Assembly: GCA_021295155.1 (NCBI GenBank)
Contig: JAJTJC010000036.1
Location: 496,001 to 560,000, forward strand
DNA: 64,000 bases
Direction of reading: 5' to 3'
Source: Flavobacteriaceae bacterium D16
GTDB taxonomy: Bacteria; Bacteroidota; Bacteroidia; Flavobacteriales; Flavobacteriaceae
Shown: piece by piece, positions 45,530 through 54,280 of the stretch
Layout: every line of letters begins with the position of its first letter
Position numbering within the stretch: position 1 is the first letter of the stretch
Position numbers and translations under genes: made by a program
The notes under the pieces: generated by a model
Told to the model about the DNA's origin: nothing
Database searches by the model: none
What the model saw: only the letters and a program-made list of their open reading frames with translations

Positions 45530-47698
45530 ATGGACAGGCCAGGTATATCAAATCTTTGGAAGCATTTTAATGCAAAACTAGAGGCGTATGTAAGGATGGC
45601 TGGTGATGATCCGGATACCCTTTTGCATAAAAAGATCTGGTGGTTGCTTAATGTCAGCTCCATTCCTATCCTCATGGGGAGCGTAGTTCTAATGGGAACT
45701 AAGCTGGGTATGTCCGTATTCTTTTCCAATATCCTATTTCTACTCTGTCTTGCCGTACCATTTATCATTTTTCATTTCCACCGCAGAAACATAGAAGCAT
45801 ATGCTCTCTTTTCCCAGCTAATCATTGTACTGCTGGCCTCATTAAAAGTATACCTGATGGGGGGCATGGTGAATGTAGGCACTCCTGTGTATGTAGGTCT
45901 GATAGGCCCGATCTACGCCCTTACATTGCCCAATAAGAAAAGTGCTGTGCTCCTGTTCCTGTTATATACCCTGACTATGATCGCGGCTACGGTACTAAAC
46001 CCTCTGGGGTCTGAACAATACATCTTCTATAAATACTTTATGGGATTCCTGATTAGCAACACTGTCATTTTCTGTAGTCTTTTTTATTTTACAAGTCAGT
46101 GGGAAAAGGCCAAACAGGCTGAAAAAAACCAACTAACAGAACTTGACGTGCTCAAGACCAAGTTCTACACCCATATCGCACATGAATTCCGGACACCCCT
46201 GAGTATTATCACCGGAATAGCCGACCAGATGAAGGCCGATCCGGAAAAATGGCTGGATCAGGGTCATGAAATGATTAAACGCAATAGCGATAGCCTGATT
46301 TCACTCACTAACCAACTGCTCGACCTCTCCAAACTGGAGGACCGGTCTATGCCGCTGAACTTGATACACGAGGACATGGCGCTGTATACGCGTTACCTCG
46401 TAGAATCGTTCCATTCTATGGCAGCATCCAAAGAGATTGCCCTGACTTTTTCTTCTGATCCTGAAGAGCTTTATATGGATCTGGACCCTGAAAAAATCCG
46501 GGATGTTCTTGCCAACCTCCTTTCAAATGCCTTGAAATTTACCCCTAATGGGGGATCAGTGGATGTGCGTTTAAATCAAATTGAAAAAAGGAATAACCCT
46601 TTTGTAAAACTACAGGTTAAAGATTCCGGTGTCGGGATCATCCAGAAGGAACAGCCGCTGGTTTTTAATCGCTATTTCCAGGCGGAAAACCACCTTAAAT
46701 CTCAAAGTCCGGGGACCGGTCTTGGCCTGGCTTTGACCCAGGAGCTGGTAAGACTAATGGACGGAGAGATTAGTGTACGAAGCGAAATCGGAAAAGGATC
46801 GGTTTTCGAAGTTATACTGCCGATAACCAAAACTGCTGACCCCATTTCCCTTGCGCAAATCCATGATTTTGATAAGCCCACAAATAACTTCGGGGCAGCT
46901 GGACAATTGCCAAATCAAGATGAGGAACAGTTGCGTTCTGCCCTAAAGTTGCTGCTGGTTGAGGATAATGCCGATGTGATTCGGTATTTAAAATCCTTGT
47001 TGGAAGAAGACTACAATATTGAAACGGCTATGACGGGAACTGATGGCTTTGAGAAGGCTCAGGAAACCATCCCAGATCTCATCATAAGCGATGTGATGAT
47101 GCCGGGCATGGATGGCTTTAACCTGTGTAGAAAATTAAAAGCCGACCTAAAAACCAGCCATATCCCTATTGTGCTGCTTACCGCCCGGTCTGATTTTGAC
47201 TCCCGTATCGAAGGCCTAAGCACCGGTGCCGATGCCTACCTGTCCAAACCCTTTAACAAAAGGGAGTTGTTTGTTCAAATTAATACGCTGATTGAATCGC
47301 GCAAAGCCTTGCAAAAGCGATACGCCACGCTTCACGAGCAAAACGCTTTTCCGGCTACGTCCATGCATGAAAAACACCGCCGGGAAGACGCTTTTATGGG
47401 CAAAGTTCGGCAACTGCTGGAAGCTCATTTGAGCCAGGAAGAATTTGGGATCGCACAGCTCAGCGAAGCCCTCGCCATGAGCAGGTCACAATTGTACCGA
47501 AAATTCTCAGCCCTGTCAGACATGACGGTCAACCAGTTTATCATCGCCCTCCGACTGGAAAAAGCCAGAGAACTTCTGGCAACCACCCGGCTGAATGTTT
47601 CTGAGGTCGCTTACGACACCGGCTTTAAGAATCCGGCACACTTTAGTCGGGTCTTTAGCGAACGATTCGGATATCCCCCCAGCCAGGTAAAGAGCTAA
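45530..47698 (+). CDS. Hybrid sensor histidine kinase/response regulator with AraC output
   Basis: A 722-residue one-protein two-component system. The N-terminus has about 6 membrane helices (residues 40-190) with hardly any periplasmic loop. HisKA follows, with H218 in HIAHEFRTPLSIITG, then HATPase_c (LSNALKFTPNGG; GTGLGLALTQELV). The receiver carries D521 in LIISDVMMPGMDG, and the C-terminus is an AraC-type DNA-binding domain (RSQLYRKFSALSDM, VAYDTGFKNPAHFSRVFSERFG). The start is placed at ATG 45530 before the first helix; a GTG at 45425 lies inside a repeat element and is rejected. Unlike classical HTCS it lacks a large periplasmic sensor. Confidence 0.9.
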   Translation: MDRPGISNLWKHFNAKLEAYVRMAGDDPDTLLHKKIWWLLNVSSIPILMGSVVLMGTKLGMSVFFSNILFLLCLAVPFIIFHFHRRNIEAYALFSQLIIVLLASLKVYLMGGMVNVGTPVYVGLIGPIYALTLPNKKSAVLLFLLYTLTMIAATVLNPLGSEQYIFYKYFMGFLISNTVIFCSLFYFTSQWEKAKQAEKNQLTELDVLKTKFYTHIAHEFRTPLSIITGIADQMKADPEKWLDQGHEMIKRNSDSLISLTNQLLDLSKLEDRSMPLNLIHEDMALYTRYLVESFHSMAASKEIALTFSSDPEELYMDLDPEKIRDVLANLLSNALKFTPNGGSVDVRLNQIEKRNNPFVKLQVKDSGVGIIQKEQPLVFNRYFQAENHLKSQSPGTGLGLALTQELVRLMDGEISVRSEIGKGSVFEVILPITKTADPISLAQIHDFDKPTNNFGAAGQLPNQDEEQLRSALKLLLVEDNADVIRYLKSLLEEDYNIETAMTGTDGFEKAQETIPDLIISDVMMPGMDGFNLCRKLKADLKTSHIPIVLLTARSDFDSRIEGLSTGADAYLSKPFNKRELFVQINTLIESRKALQKRYATLHEQNAFPATSMHEKHRREDAFMGKVRQLLEAHLSQEEFGIAQLSEALAMSRSQLYRKFSALSDMTVNQFIIALRLEKARELLATTRLNVSEVAYDTGFKNPAHFSRVFSERFGYPPSQVKS

Positions 47699-47904
47699 TC
47701 TTCTGTTGTAAATCACTAAATCTATTCTATGAAATGCGTTCTGGGACGCAGCGTAAAGGATTTGGCATGCAGGGATAAGCTCATCTGGAATCTGAAATAT
47801 ACATTGGTATTTAAATGGAATAACGGTTCCGTAGATGCCTATATGATTTTTTCAAAAAAGGATACAGGAACCCCTACACAAGTCTAATCTTTAAATCGAA
47901 TACC

Positions 47905-49059
47905 ATGAGAACTTTCAGATTCATTTCCGTGTTGCTCGCGTTGCTCATCGCAGCGTGGAGCTGTGAAAGGGATGAAGCAGATTCCCTTTATGACACGCCA
48001 TTGACCGCAGTTGACGGTAAGGGCGAATTACACAAAAGTAAATTGCAAAACCGGGTGTTAGTCAGCGAAGCGCTTGCTGATAATTTTATCGGCAACCACT
48101 TTGTTCGCAAGATGCAGGTTTATACCCCTCCCGGCTACAAGAAAAACGGGGACCGTGCGTATCCGGTGGTTTACCTGCTCCACGGCCTTCCTTTTTCTGA
48201 AAAGGCCTATATAGACCAATCTACCTGGGATCCCTGGGTACGACCCGGTGAAATGTGGCCCTTCCAGGCCTATCCGGATTTTCCAGCAGAGGGATTCAGA
48301 AAATGGGTAGATCAGCTTATAGAAGACGGTAAGATTGAACCCATGATCATTGTGATGCCTAATGCAGACAGTGAAGCTCTATATGGCTTTAGTTTCTATA
48401 CAAATTCTATTCTGAATGGAAACTTCGAGGACTTTATCGTAGAAGATGTAGTTGCTTATATGGACAGTCATTACAATACCATTGCCGATCCTTCAGGACG
48501 TGCTGTGGTAGGGCATTCCCAGGGAGGTTATGCTGCGTTTAAGTTTGGCTTACTACATCCTGATGTTTTTGGTACCGTAGCCAGCCATAGTGGCCTGCTC
48601 TTAGTGGATGCTTTACTTTCTCAAGGTGCCGTATTGGTAGCAGAGAATCCCGATGGCTTTATGGGGCCTGACCCACAGAAATTCCTTACCAGTGCCGGTT
48701 ATGCCATGAGTGCCTGCTGGTCACCCAACCTGGATAACCCGCCTTTCTTTGTGGATTTTCCTATAGACTACAATACCGGGGCACCCATACCGGAAGTAGC
48801 GATGAAGTGGTATGCAAATGATGTATTTACTATGATTGACAGCTATTTAGAAAACTTCAAGTCTTTGGACGGAATCTATCTGGACATTGGCATGAATGAC
48901 GAGCTTGGCATGCAGATGGCCTATCCGTTCCTCGTCCAAAAACTGGATGCCTATGGTGTGGATTACACCTATGAAACCTTCAATGGCGGACACTTTACTA
49001 GCGCCTTCGAGCGCCTGGGTGTATCCCTGGAGTTTATTTCAGATACCATGAATCCTTAG
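47905..49059 (+). CDS. Esterase-D-like alpha/beta hydrolase lipoprotein
   Basis: A 384-residue protein with lipobox AAWSCERD (C20), so envelope-bound. The hydrolase domain has YPVVYLLHGLPFSE, the nucleophile serine in VVGHSQGGYAAFK and the histidine probably in FNGGHFTSAFERL at the C-terminus. The fold is that of the esterase-D/feruloyl-esterase group, so it probably releases acyl or phenolic groups from a polysaccharide; this is inferred. A hybrid AraC kinase stands upstream with a 206-nt gap that I cannot otherwise assign. The gene ends in a strong terminator. Confidence 0.88.
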   Translation: MRTFRFISVLLALLIAAWSCERDEADSLYDTPLTAVDGKGELHKSKLQNRVLVSEALADNFIGNHFVRKMQVYTPPGYKKNGDRAYPVVYLLHGLPFSEKAYIDQSTWDPWVRPGEMWPFQAYPDFPAEGFRKWVDQLIEDGKIEPMIIVMPNADSEALYGFSFYTNSILNGNFEDFIVEDVVAYMDSHYNTIADPSGRAVVGHSQGGYAAFKFGLLHPDVFGTVASHSGLLLVDALLSQGAVLVAENPDGFMGPDPQKFLTSAGYAMSACWSPNLDNPPFFVDFPIDYNTGAPIPEVAMKWYANDVFTMIDSYLENFKSLDGIYLDIGMNDELGMQMAYPFLVQKLDAYGVDYTYETFNGGHFTSAFERLGVSLEFISDTMNP

Positions 49060-49079
49060 CAGGGTAAATGCAGAGTATT

Positions 49080-49109
49080 AACCGCCCTTAAAATTAAGGG
49101 CGGTTTTTT
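49080..49109 (+). terminator. Intrinsic terminator after the esterase gene
   Basis: AACCGCCCTT / AAGGGCGGTT forms a 10-bp stem with a 6-nt loop, followed by a run of T. Confidence 0.9.
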
Positions 49110-49148
49110 TGGCAAAATCTTTGATATCTTAGGGATAAATTAACGGTT

Positions 49149-50069
49149 ATGCTTCGCCTATACACCATCCTGTTTGTCGTTTTATGGAATTTTGCTACTC
49201 TCAATTCCCAGAAAAAAGGGTACGAACCCGGTTATATCATTACCCAGGCAGGAGATACCCTGCAGGGTCAGGTTAAAGACCGCTCCGCAGAACCTTTTGT
49301 GGAGTTGTATACCCGGATCCGCTTTGTACCTGAAGGGCGGAAATCCAGAAAGAAATACGGGCCCTGGGAGCTCTTGGGTTATGGTGCCGGAGGACGTGAT
49401 TACGTATCAGTTCCCTTTCGTGAAGAATCGGCTTTTTTTAAATTTAGGTATTACCTGGATGGGGCTGAAAAAGTATTCCTGAGGGTACTGAGAAGGGATG
49501 GGCCACTTACCTACTACCACCGGGAATTTATCTATGACGACAATGACTTCCTGGATTTTTATCCGCTGATCCATCGGGAAGGGCAAAGGGAAATAGTTCG
49601 GGTTACTCAGGGCATACTCGGGCTCAAACGCGAACGCCTGATGGCGTATTTTAGCGATTGTGAACTCCTGGTGGAGGCCATCGCTAACAAAGAATTGCGA
49701 GAAGCAGAAGAAGTGTACGACTTCTACCTGGAAAACTGTCTTGAGCAATCCCTGCCCGGTCGAAACCCCGACTCCATGCTGGGAAGTTGGGAAATAGACC
49801 TCCGGCCATCACCAGATGCCGATCCTTATGTGCAGGAATTCCGGGTTACCGGCGTTTCAGGAAACACATTTCAGGGTTACTTTTATGGAAGCCCTGTAAA
49901 ACAGGCAAAGCTTAACCGCAATTGGGACCGGCTTTATTTTGCCTTTACCACAAGCGACCAAACCCATGATTACTTCCATTCCGGTTACCTGCTTAACGGT
50001 AAACTCTTTGGGCTTAGCTATTGTCCGGGAAGGGAGTTTGTACAACCCTGGTCAGGCATAGCAAAATAA
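49149..50069 (+). CDS. Secreted protein of unknown function
   Basis: A 306-residue protein with a signal peptide (LYTILFVVLWNFATLNSQ). The segment GYIITQAGDTLQGQVKDR resembles the N-terminus of many uncharacterised secreted proteins of Bacteroidota. The mature part is rich in Tyr, Phe and Arg strands, suggesting a beta-rich fold. The C-terminal 100 residues (LGSWEIDLRPSPDADPYVQEF) look like a separate beta domain. I assign no function. A palindromic element lies 12 nt behind it. Confidence 0.75.
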   Translation: MLRLYTILFVVLWNFATLNSQKKGYEPGYIITQAGDTLQGQVKDRSAEPFVELYTRIRFVPEGRKSRKKYGPWELLGYGAGGRDYVSVPFREESAFFKFRYYLDGAEKVFLRVLRRDGPLTYYHREFIYDDNDFLDFYPLIHREGQREIVRVTQGILGLKRERLMAYFSDCELLVEAIANKELREAEEVYDFYLENCLEQSLPGRNPDSMLGSWEIDLRPSPDADPYVQEFRVTGVSGNTFQGYFYGSPVKQAKLNRNWDRLYFAFTTSDQTHDYFHSGYLLNGKLFGLSYCPGREFVQPWSGIAK

Positions 50070-50081
50070 AGCCTCTTACAC

Positions 50082-50112
50082 AGTAAGCTCGGATATGATA
50101 TCCGAGCTATTT
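50082..50112. repeat. 31-nt palindromic element, copy 9
   Basis: AGTAAGCTCGGATAT-G-ATATCCGAGCTATTT, between the convergent gene at 49149 and hemG, 8 nt from the hemG stop. Confidence 0.85.
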
Positions 50113-50120
50113 GTTACTGT

Positions 50121-50648
50121 CTAAAGTTCTGCAAGTCGCTTACCAAAAGCATCTACCTTTTCCCAGTTGGTAAATTCCTTTACGGTTTTGGGGTCAGTGG
50201 GGCCCTTGGTCATCCACATAATCAGTCGGATCATCGTGCGGTCGAAAAAAGAATATCTGGGATAATCCAGCATGCCGGCAAAGGTCTCGGCAACATCAGG
50301 ACGCCAGCTTATTTGTTTAAAGAATTTGACTACATAGGGATTGGTTTCCGGACTGCTTTTTTCCGCTTTACGGGCCACCAGGTTCACCGAAAAGAAAGCG
50401 GTTTTTTTGGACTCCAGTTCTGCTTGCCGGGTATTGATCAGCTCAATGATCTTTTTATCGTGAACCCCATAGCGGATACTCGCGCCCAGGATTATCCGGT
50501 CAAAACCGGAAAGGTCGCCCTTAAAGTTTTCAATATTGATCACTTCTGCTGGTTGGTCGTGTTCCAAAAGTATGTCCTGCAACCTGTTGCAGATCTTTTG
50601 GGTATGCCCATCGACTGTGGCGTAGATCAAGGCGGTTTTCTTGCTCAT
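50121..50648 (-). CDS. hemG: Menaquinone-dependent protoporphyrinogen IX dehydrogenase
   Basis: A 175-residue flavodoxin-fold enzyme of haem synthesis that oxidises protoporphyrinogen IX with menaquinone. The FMN site is YATVDGHTQKICNRL; SIRYGVHDKK and FFSVNLVARKAEKS are typical of HemG. The basic tail helices (RYSFFDRTMIRLIMWMTKG) fit membrane association. The gene is monocistronic, with a palindromic element on each side. Confidence 0.93.
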   Translation of the reverse strand: MSKKTALIYATVDGHTQKICNRLQDILLEHDQPAEVINIENFKGDLSGFDRIILGASIRYGVHDKKIIELINTRQAELESKKTAFFSVNLVARKAEKSSPETNPYVVKFFKQISWRPDVAETFAGMLDYPRYSFFDRTMIRLIMWMTKGPTDPKTVKEFTNWEKVDAFGKRLAEL

Positions 50649-50708
50649 GGCAGTGCGGTTTTATGCTTGGTCATAAAAAACACTAAACTAGCATTTTTTC
50701 AATAATGG

Positions 50709-50739
50709 TGATGCCCCGGATACAATTTCCGAGCAGGCT
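50709..50739. repeat. 31-nt palindromic element, copy 10 (decayed)
   Basis: TGATGCCCCGGATAC-A-ATTTCCGAGCAGGCT, in the divergent gap between hemG and the DUF285 gene. It keeps the GGATA and TCCGAG core but has lost full symmetry. Confidence 0.45.
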
Positions 50740-50771
50740 GATGCCCATACTCATGCTGATGACTGGGATCA

Positions 50772-50802
50772 TTGTGGTTTGTTCTTTTGTACAATAGCTT
50801 TA
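50772..50802 (+). promoter_or_regulatory. Candidate promoter of the DUF285 lipoprotein gene
   Basis: TTG (50772-50774), a 20-nt spacer and TAGCTTTA (50795-50802) approximate the Bacteroidota promoter, 41 nt before the ATG. Confidence 0.45.
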
Positions 50803-50843
50803 CCTCTCCCACCCAAAAAAGGTAATTACAAAACAATATAACC

Positions 50844-52604
50844 ATGAAACTGCTTAAAAGGATCGTCCTGATTCTCCCAGTATTGTTGTTAGTGCTAAGC
50901 TGCGCAAAAGATGAAGATCCGGAAAAGTTCATCCTGTCCATTACCATATCCCCCGAGGAGGGCGGAAGTGTAACCCCTGATGGGGGTGTATTTGATGAAG
51001 ACACTTCAGTCATCCTCACTGGCACCCCTGCAGCGGGATACCTATTCAAGGAATGGATTGGAGATCTGAATAGTTCGGAGAACCCGGTTACCGTTTCCAT
51101 GGATCGGGATATGTCTATAACCCTGGTTTTTGTCAAATCCGATGAAGATGCAGATGGGGTTTCCGATGATGTGGATAACTGCCCTGACACTCCTCCTGGG
51201 GTAGAGGTAGATGTAAATGGGTGTTCCTCCTCTCAAATTGATGCCGATGAGGACGGAATCACTGACGATAAGGATTTATGTCCGGATACCCCTGCGGGAG
51301 GAGATGTGGATGAAAATGGATGCTCCGATTCTCAAAAGGACACCGATGGAGACGGAGTTTCAGATGACATAGACGTATGTCCCAATACACCTGAAGGAGA
51401 AGAAGTCAACGAACAAGGGTGCCCCCTTACTCCCCCTATTTACTTAGATGCAAATGGAATCACTATTAAATCTTATAAATGGAGTTGGGCTGGGCAAACA
51501 GGAGAAATCAACGGAGTAGTCTATACTATCGTAGATGAAATGATGCTGAGGGAGATGATTTCCAATGAAGAAGATGTGACTAAAGTTTGCACAACCAAAG
51601 TGACCGATATGAGTCAATTGTTTTATGGATCAACAAATTTCAATGAGGATATCGGATCCTGGGATGTAAGTAATGTGAAAGACATGTCAGGAATGTTTTG
51701 GGGTCCTGTAGGAATGGGGGGGTGGACAACACCAAATCCATTCAACCAGGATATTGGTTATTGGAATGTAAGTAATGTAACCAATATGGACAGAATGTTT
51801 GCTGGCTCATTATTTAATCAAGATATAAGTGATTGGGATGTTAGTGGTGTCACCTCCATGATTGCGATGTTTTCAACTTCTATTTTTGATCAGCCTATAG
51901 GTAGCTGGGATGTAAGTAGTGTAGTCGACATGACAGTAATGTTTATTTCATCCAAATTCAATAAACCCATTGGTAATTGGAACGTGAGCAATGTGACTAA
52001 TATGAATAATATGTTTAATGGTTCGTCATTCAATCAACCAATTGGAAATTGGAATGTGAGTAACGTTTCAGATATGAGTAATATGTTTTCTTATTCCCCT
52101 TTTAATCAACCGATTGGAAATTGGGATGTAAGCAATGTTACGTCCATGATGGGCATGTTCTCGGCCACACCATTTAATCAACCCATCGGAAACTGGAATG
52201 TAAGTAATGTGACCAATATGTCTTTAATGTTTCAAGGAAATTGGTTTTTGACAGTGACACTCCATCCCTTCAATCAAGATATTAGTTCATGGGATGTGAG
52301 CAATGTAATTGACATGTCATTTATGTTTCATTTAAGTGAATTCAATCTACCCATTGGAGATTGGGATGTGAGTAGTGTGACTGATATGAGTGAAATGTTT
52401 ATGTTTTCATGGTTTAACCAGCCTATTGAAAAATGGGATGTAAGTAGTGTCCAGGACATGGCAAATATGTTCAATAGTTCCTCCATTAACCAGGATTTAA
52501 GTGATTGGAAGGTGGATAACGTTATATACTGTATTGATTTCAGTCATAATACCCCCCAATGGACACTGCCCAAGCCCAATTTTACCAAATGCAATCCCAA
52601 TTAA
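50844..52604 (+). CDS. DUF285 (BspA-like) repeat lipoprotein with TSP3 repeats
   Basis: A 586-residue surface lipoprotein (lipobox LVLSCAKDE). The mature part starts with an InlB-B-type repeat (ISPEEGGSVTPDGGVF...GYLFKEWIGDL). Three thrombospondin type-3-like calcium repeats follow (DADGVSDDVDNCPDTP, then two variants). From about residue 265, around 12 repeats of about 24 residues of the form FNQPIGNWDVSNVTDMSxMF make a DUF285 beta-solenoid. Such modules act as adhesins or cell-surface binders. The repeats are close to each other (NWNVSNVTNM recurs), consistent with recent expansion or ongoing recombination. Confidence 0.92.
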   Translation: MKLLKRIVLILPVLLLVLSCAKDEDPEKFILSITISPEEGGSVTPDGGVFDEDTSVILTGTPAAGYLFKEWIGDLNSSENPVTVSMDRDMSITLVFVKSDEDADGVSDDVDNCPDTPPGVEVDVNGCSSSQIDADEDGITDDKDLCPDTPAGGDVDENGCSDSQKDTDGDGVSDDIDVCPNTPEGEEVNEQGCPLTPPIYLDANGITIKSYKWSWAGQTGEINGVVYTIVDEMMLREMISNEEDVTKVCTTKVTDMSQLFYGSTNFNEDIGSWDVSNVKDMSGMFWGPVGMGGWTTPNPFNQDIGYWNVSNVTNMDRMFAGSLFNQDISDWDVSGVTSMIAMFSTSIFDQPIGSWDVSSVVDMTVMFISSKFNKPIGNWNVSNVTNMNNMFNGSSFNQPIGNWNVSNVSDMSNMFSYSPFNQPIGNWDVSNVTSMMGMFSATPFNQPIGNWNVSNVTNMSLMFQGNWFLTVTLHPFNQDISSWDVSNVIDMSFMFHLSEFNLPIGDWDVSSVTDMSEMFMFSWFNQPIEKWDVSSVQDMANMFNSSSINQDLSDWKVDNVIYCIDFSHNTPQWTLPKPNFTKCNPN

Positions 52605-52677
52605 TTAAGAGGGCATTGGAAAAGGAAATAAGTGTTGTATGGTAGTATTTAAATAAGCATATAAGGGATAAGACAAA

Positions 52678-52708
52678 AGACACCCTGAATAAGATATCCG
52701 GGGTGTCT
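52678..52708. repeat. 31-nt palindromic element, copy 11
   Basis: AGACACCCTGAATAA-G-ATATCCGGGGTGTCT. The outer stem uses AGACACC/GGTGTCT, another compensatory variant; the inner left arm has three changes. It lies 73 nt after the DUF285 gene. Confidence 0.75.
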
Positions 52709-52786
52709 GCCCACAATGATACAGGTCATTGTATTCCTTCCCCATTGTGAATAATATTGTTCGTTTAATATTTAAATTTCAATATT

Positions 52787-53800
52787 ATGAGGTATTTATT
52801 TTCAGTATTCGTTTTGATGTTGCTGTTAAGTTGTCAAAAGGAGGAATTACTCCTGCCGGACAACCTCAACAATGAAGTTGCTCTCAAGGCTTCGGTGGCG
52901 TTCCCGGATGTACTCCCATTGCCAAATGGTTTTCAGCCTGAGGGCATTGCAATCGGGCTCCAAAATCAGTTTTACGTGGGCTCACTTGCAACCGGTAACA
53001 TTTACAAGGGGGATTTACGCTCCGGGGAAGGAGAGGTATTTATTAATCCTGCTGAACTCGGATTAGCACCTGGTCCGGCAGTGGGTTTGGCGTTGGACAA
53101 AAGAAGCGGTTATTTATATGTTGCTGGAGGGCCCACCCCAATAGGAATCGTTTATGTATATAATTACAGGACCGGCGCCCTGGTGCAAACCTTCACCTAT
53201 AATTCACCAACGCCCGTGTTTCTCAACGATGTTATTGTTACCCGTGATGCGGTGTATTTCACAGATTCATTAAATCCTGTGCTTTACAAAATTCCACTCA
53301 CAAAAAACGGAAGATTACAGGATGGCAATAATTTAGAAGCTGTCCCACTCTCAGGTTTCTCTATGGGGTTAATTCCCGATCCTTTATTTCCATTCCCCGT
53401 TTTTGGTAATGGTATTGATGCCATACCTTCAGGGGGCATGCTGATCCTAGGGAATTTGAACAGAGGAGAGTTATATTTGGTGAATCCAGTTACAGGAGTA
53501 TCTCAGCTGATTGATTTAGGAGGTGACGAGTTGCCTTATGCCGATGGTATTTTGCTGGATGGAAAGACCCTGTATGTAGCCCAAAACTTTTTAAATCAGA
53601 TTTCAGTGGTTGAGTTGGATAAAGATTTCCTTTCCGGATCAGTGGTTGGCGTTATCACCGATTCAAATTTGAATATCCCCTCTACCATCGCAGAGGCTGG
53701 TGCTTATCTATATGCCGTAAATGCGAATTTTATAGAGGCGCCCCCAACCGGCGAACCATTTCCCCTTGTGGAATTTGAAGTGGTGAAAATTAAAAAATAA
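52787..53800 (+). CDS. SMP-30/NHL-like beta-propeller lipoprotein
   Basis: A 337-residue protein with lipobox LLLSCQKEE (C16). The body consists of blade-like repeats such as FQPEGIAIGLQNQFYVGSLATGN, PAVGLALDKRSGYLYVAGG and GDELPYADGILLDGKTLYVA, which match a six-bladed propeller of the SMP-30/gluconolactonase type. No catalytic residues can be assigned. It probably binds a ligand or acts on a lactone at the cell surface. It has a palindromic element on each side. Confidence 0.75.
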   Translation: MRYLFSVFVLMLLLSCQKEELLLPDNLNNEVALKASVAFPDVLPLPNGFQPEGIAIGLQNQFYVGSLATGNIYKGDLRSGEGEVFINPAELGLAPGPAVGLALDKRSGYLYVAGGPTPIGIVYVYNYRTGALVQTFTYNSPTPVFLNDVIVTRDAVYFTDSLNPVLYKIPLTKNGRLQDGNNLEAVPLSGFSMGLIPDPLFPFPVFGNGIDAIPSGGMLILGNLNRGELYLVNPVTGVSQLIDLGGDELPYADGILLDGKTLYVAQNFLNQISVVELDKDFLSGSVVGVITDSNLNIPSTIAEAGAYLYAVNANFIEAPPTGEPFPLVEFEVVKIKK

Positions 53801-53824
53801 AGGTCTTTGGGCCCACCTTATTAA

Positions 53825-53855
53825 AGATACCGCGGATGTGATATCCGCGGTATCT
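53825..53855. repeat. 31-nt palindromic element, copy 12
   Basis: AGATACCGCGGATGT-G-ATATCCGCGGTATCT, followed on the plus strand by TTATTTTTCATATTTT. It lies 24 nt after the propeller gene, and those flanking bases recur after copy 13. Confidence 0.85.
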
Positions 53856-53918
53856 TTATTTTTCATATTTTCAAGTCCAGCATTAACAACTATTATTAAG
53901 TTCTAAAACCAACCTAAT

Positions 53919-54101
53919 ATGGATTATAAAAAATCAATTACCTGCCTGTTGATCAGCCTTATTTTATCCCCTATTCTCGTGTATATTGTGCTTTTTGCTG
54001 CGAAAGCAGCAGGGTCTACTTATGAAATGACCCATGGGGAAACCTTTATTATCTGGCTGTTGATGGCCATTGTAATCAACCTGTCCCTTAAGCAAAAGTA
54101 G
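53919..54101 (+). CDS. Small two-helix membrane protein (60 residues)
   Basis: A 60-residue protein with an N-terminal KKSITC segment, helix ILVYIVLFAAKAAG and a second helix FIIWLLMAIVINLSL, ending in KQK. No family is recognised. It is flanked at both sides by copies of the 31-nt element that share a 21-nt tail, so the gene sits inside a duplicated spacer. Confidence 0.6.
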   Translation: MDYKKSITCLLISLILSPILVYIVLFAAKAAGSTYEMTHGETFIIWLLMAIVINLSLKQK

Positions 54102-54176
54102 CAGGGAAGTTGTTTACAGAAAGGGGTTGTATCCCTTTCAACCTAAAATATAAGGTCTCCCGCTGAGGCTAAAAAA

Positions 54177-54206
54177 AGATACTTGGATATCATATCCGGG
54201 GTATCT
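54177..54206. repeat. 31-nt palindromic element, copy 13
   Basis: AGATACTTGGATAT-C-ATATCCGGGGTATCT, one base short in the left arm. The following TTATTTTTCATATTTT is identical to that behind copy 12. Confidence 0.75.
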
Positions 54207-54280
54207 TTATTTTTCATATTTTGCTGTGATGTCTGCCTGATACCCAGGAAAGACATCCAATTTTGTAAACTGCACTGAGC

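Noticed and set aside
47729-47887. 52-codon frame starting MKCVLGRSVKD between the kinase and the esterase
   Set aside because: No hydrophobic segment, domain, promoter or terminator supports it; the 206-nt gap shows nothing else I can name.
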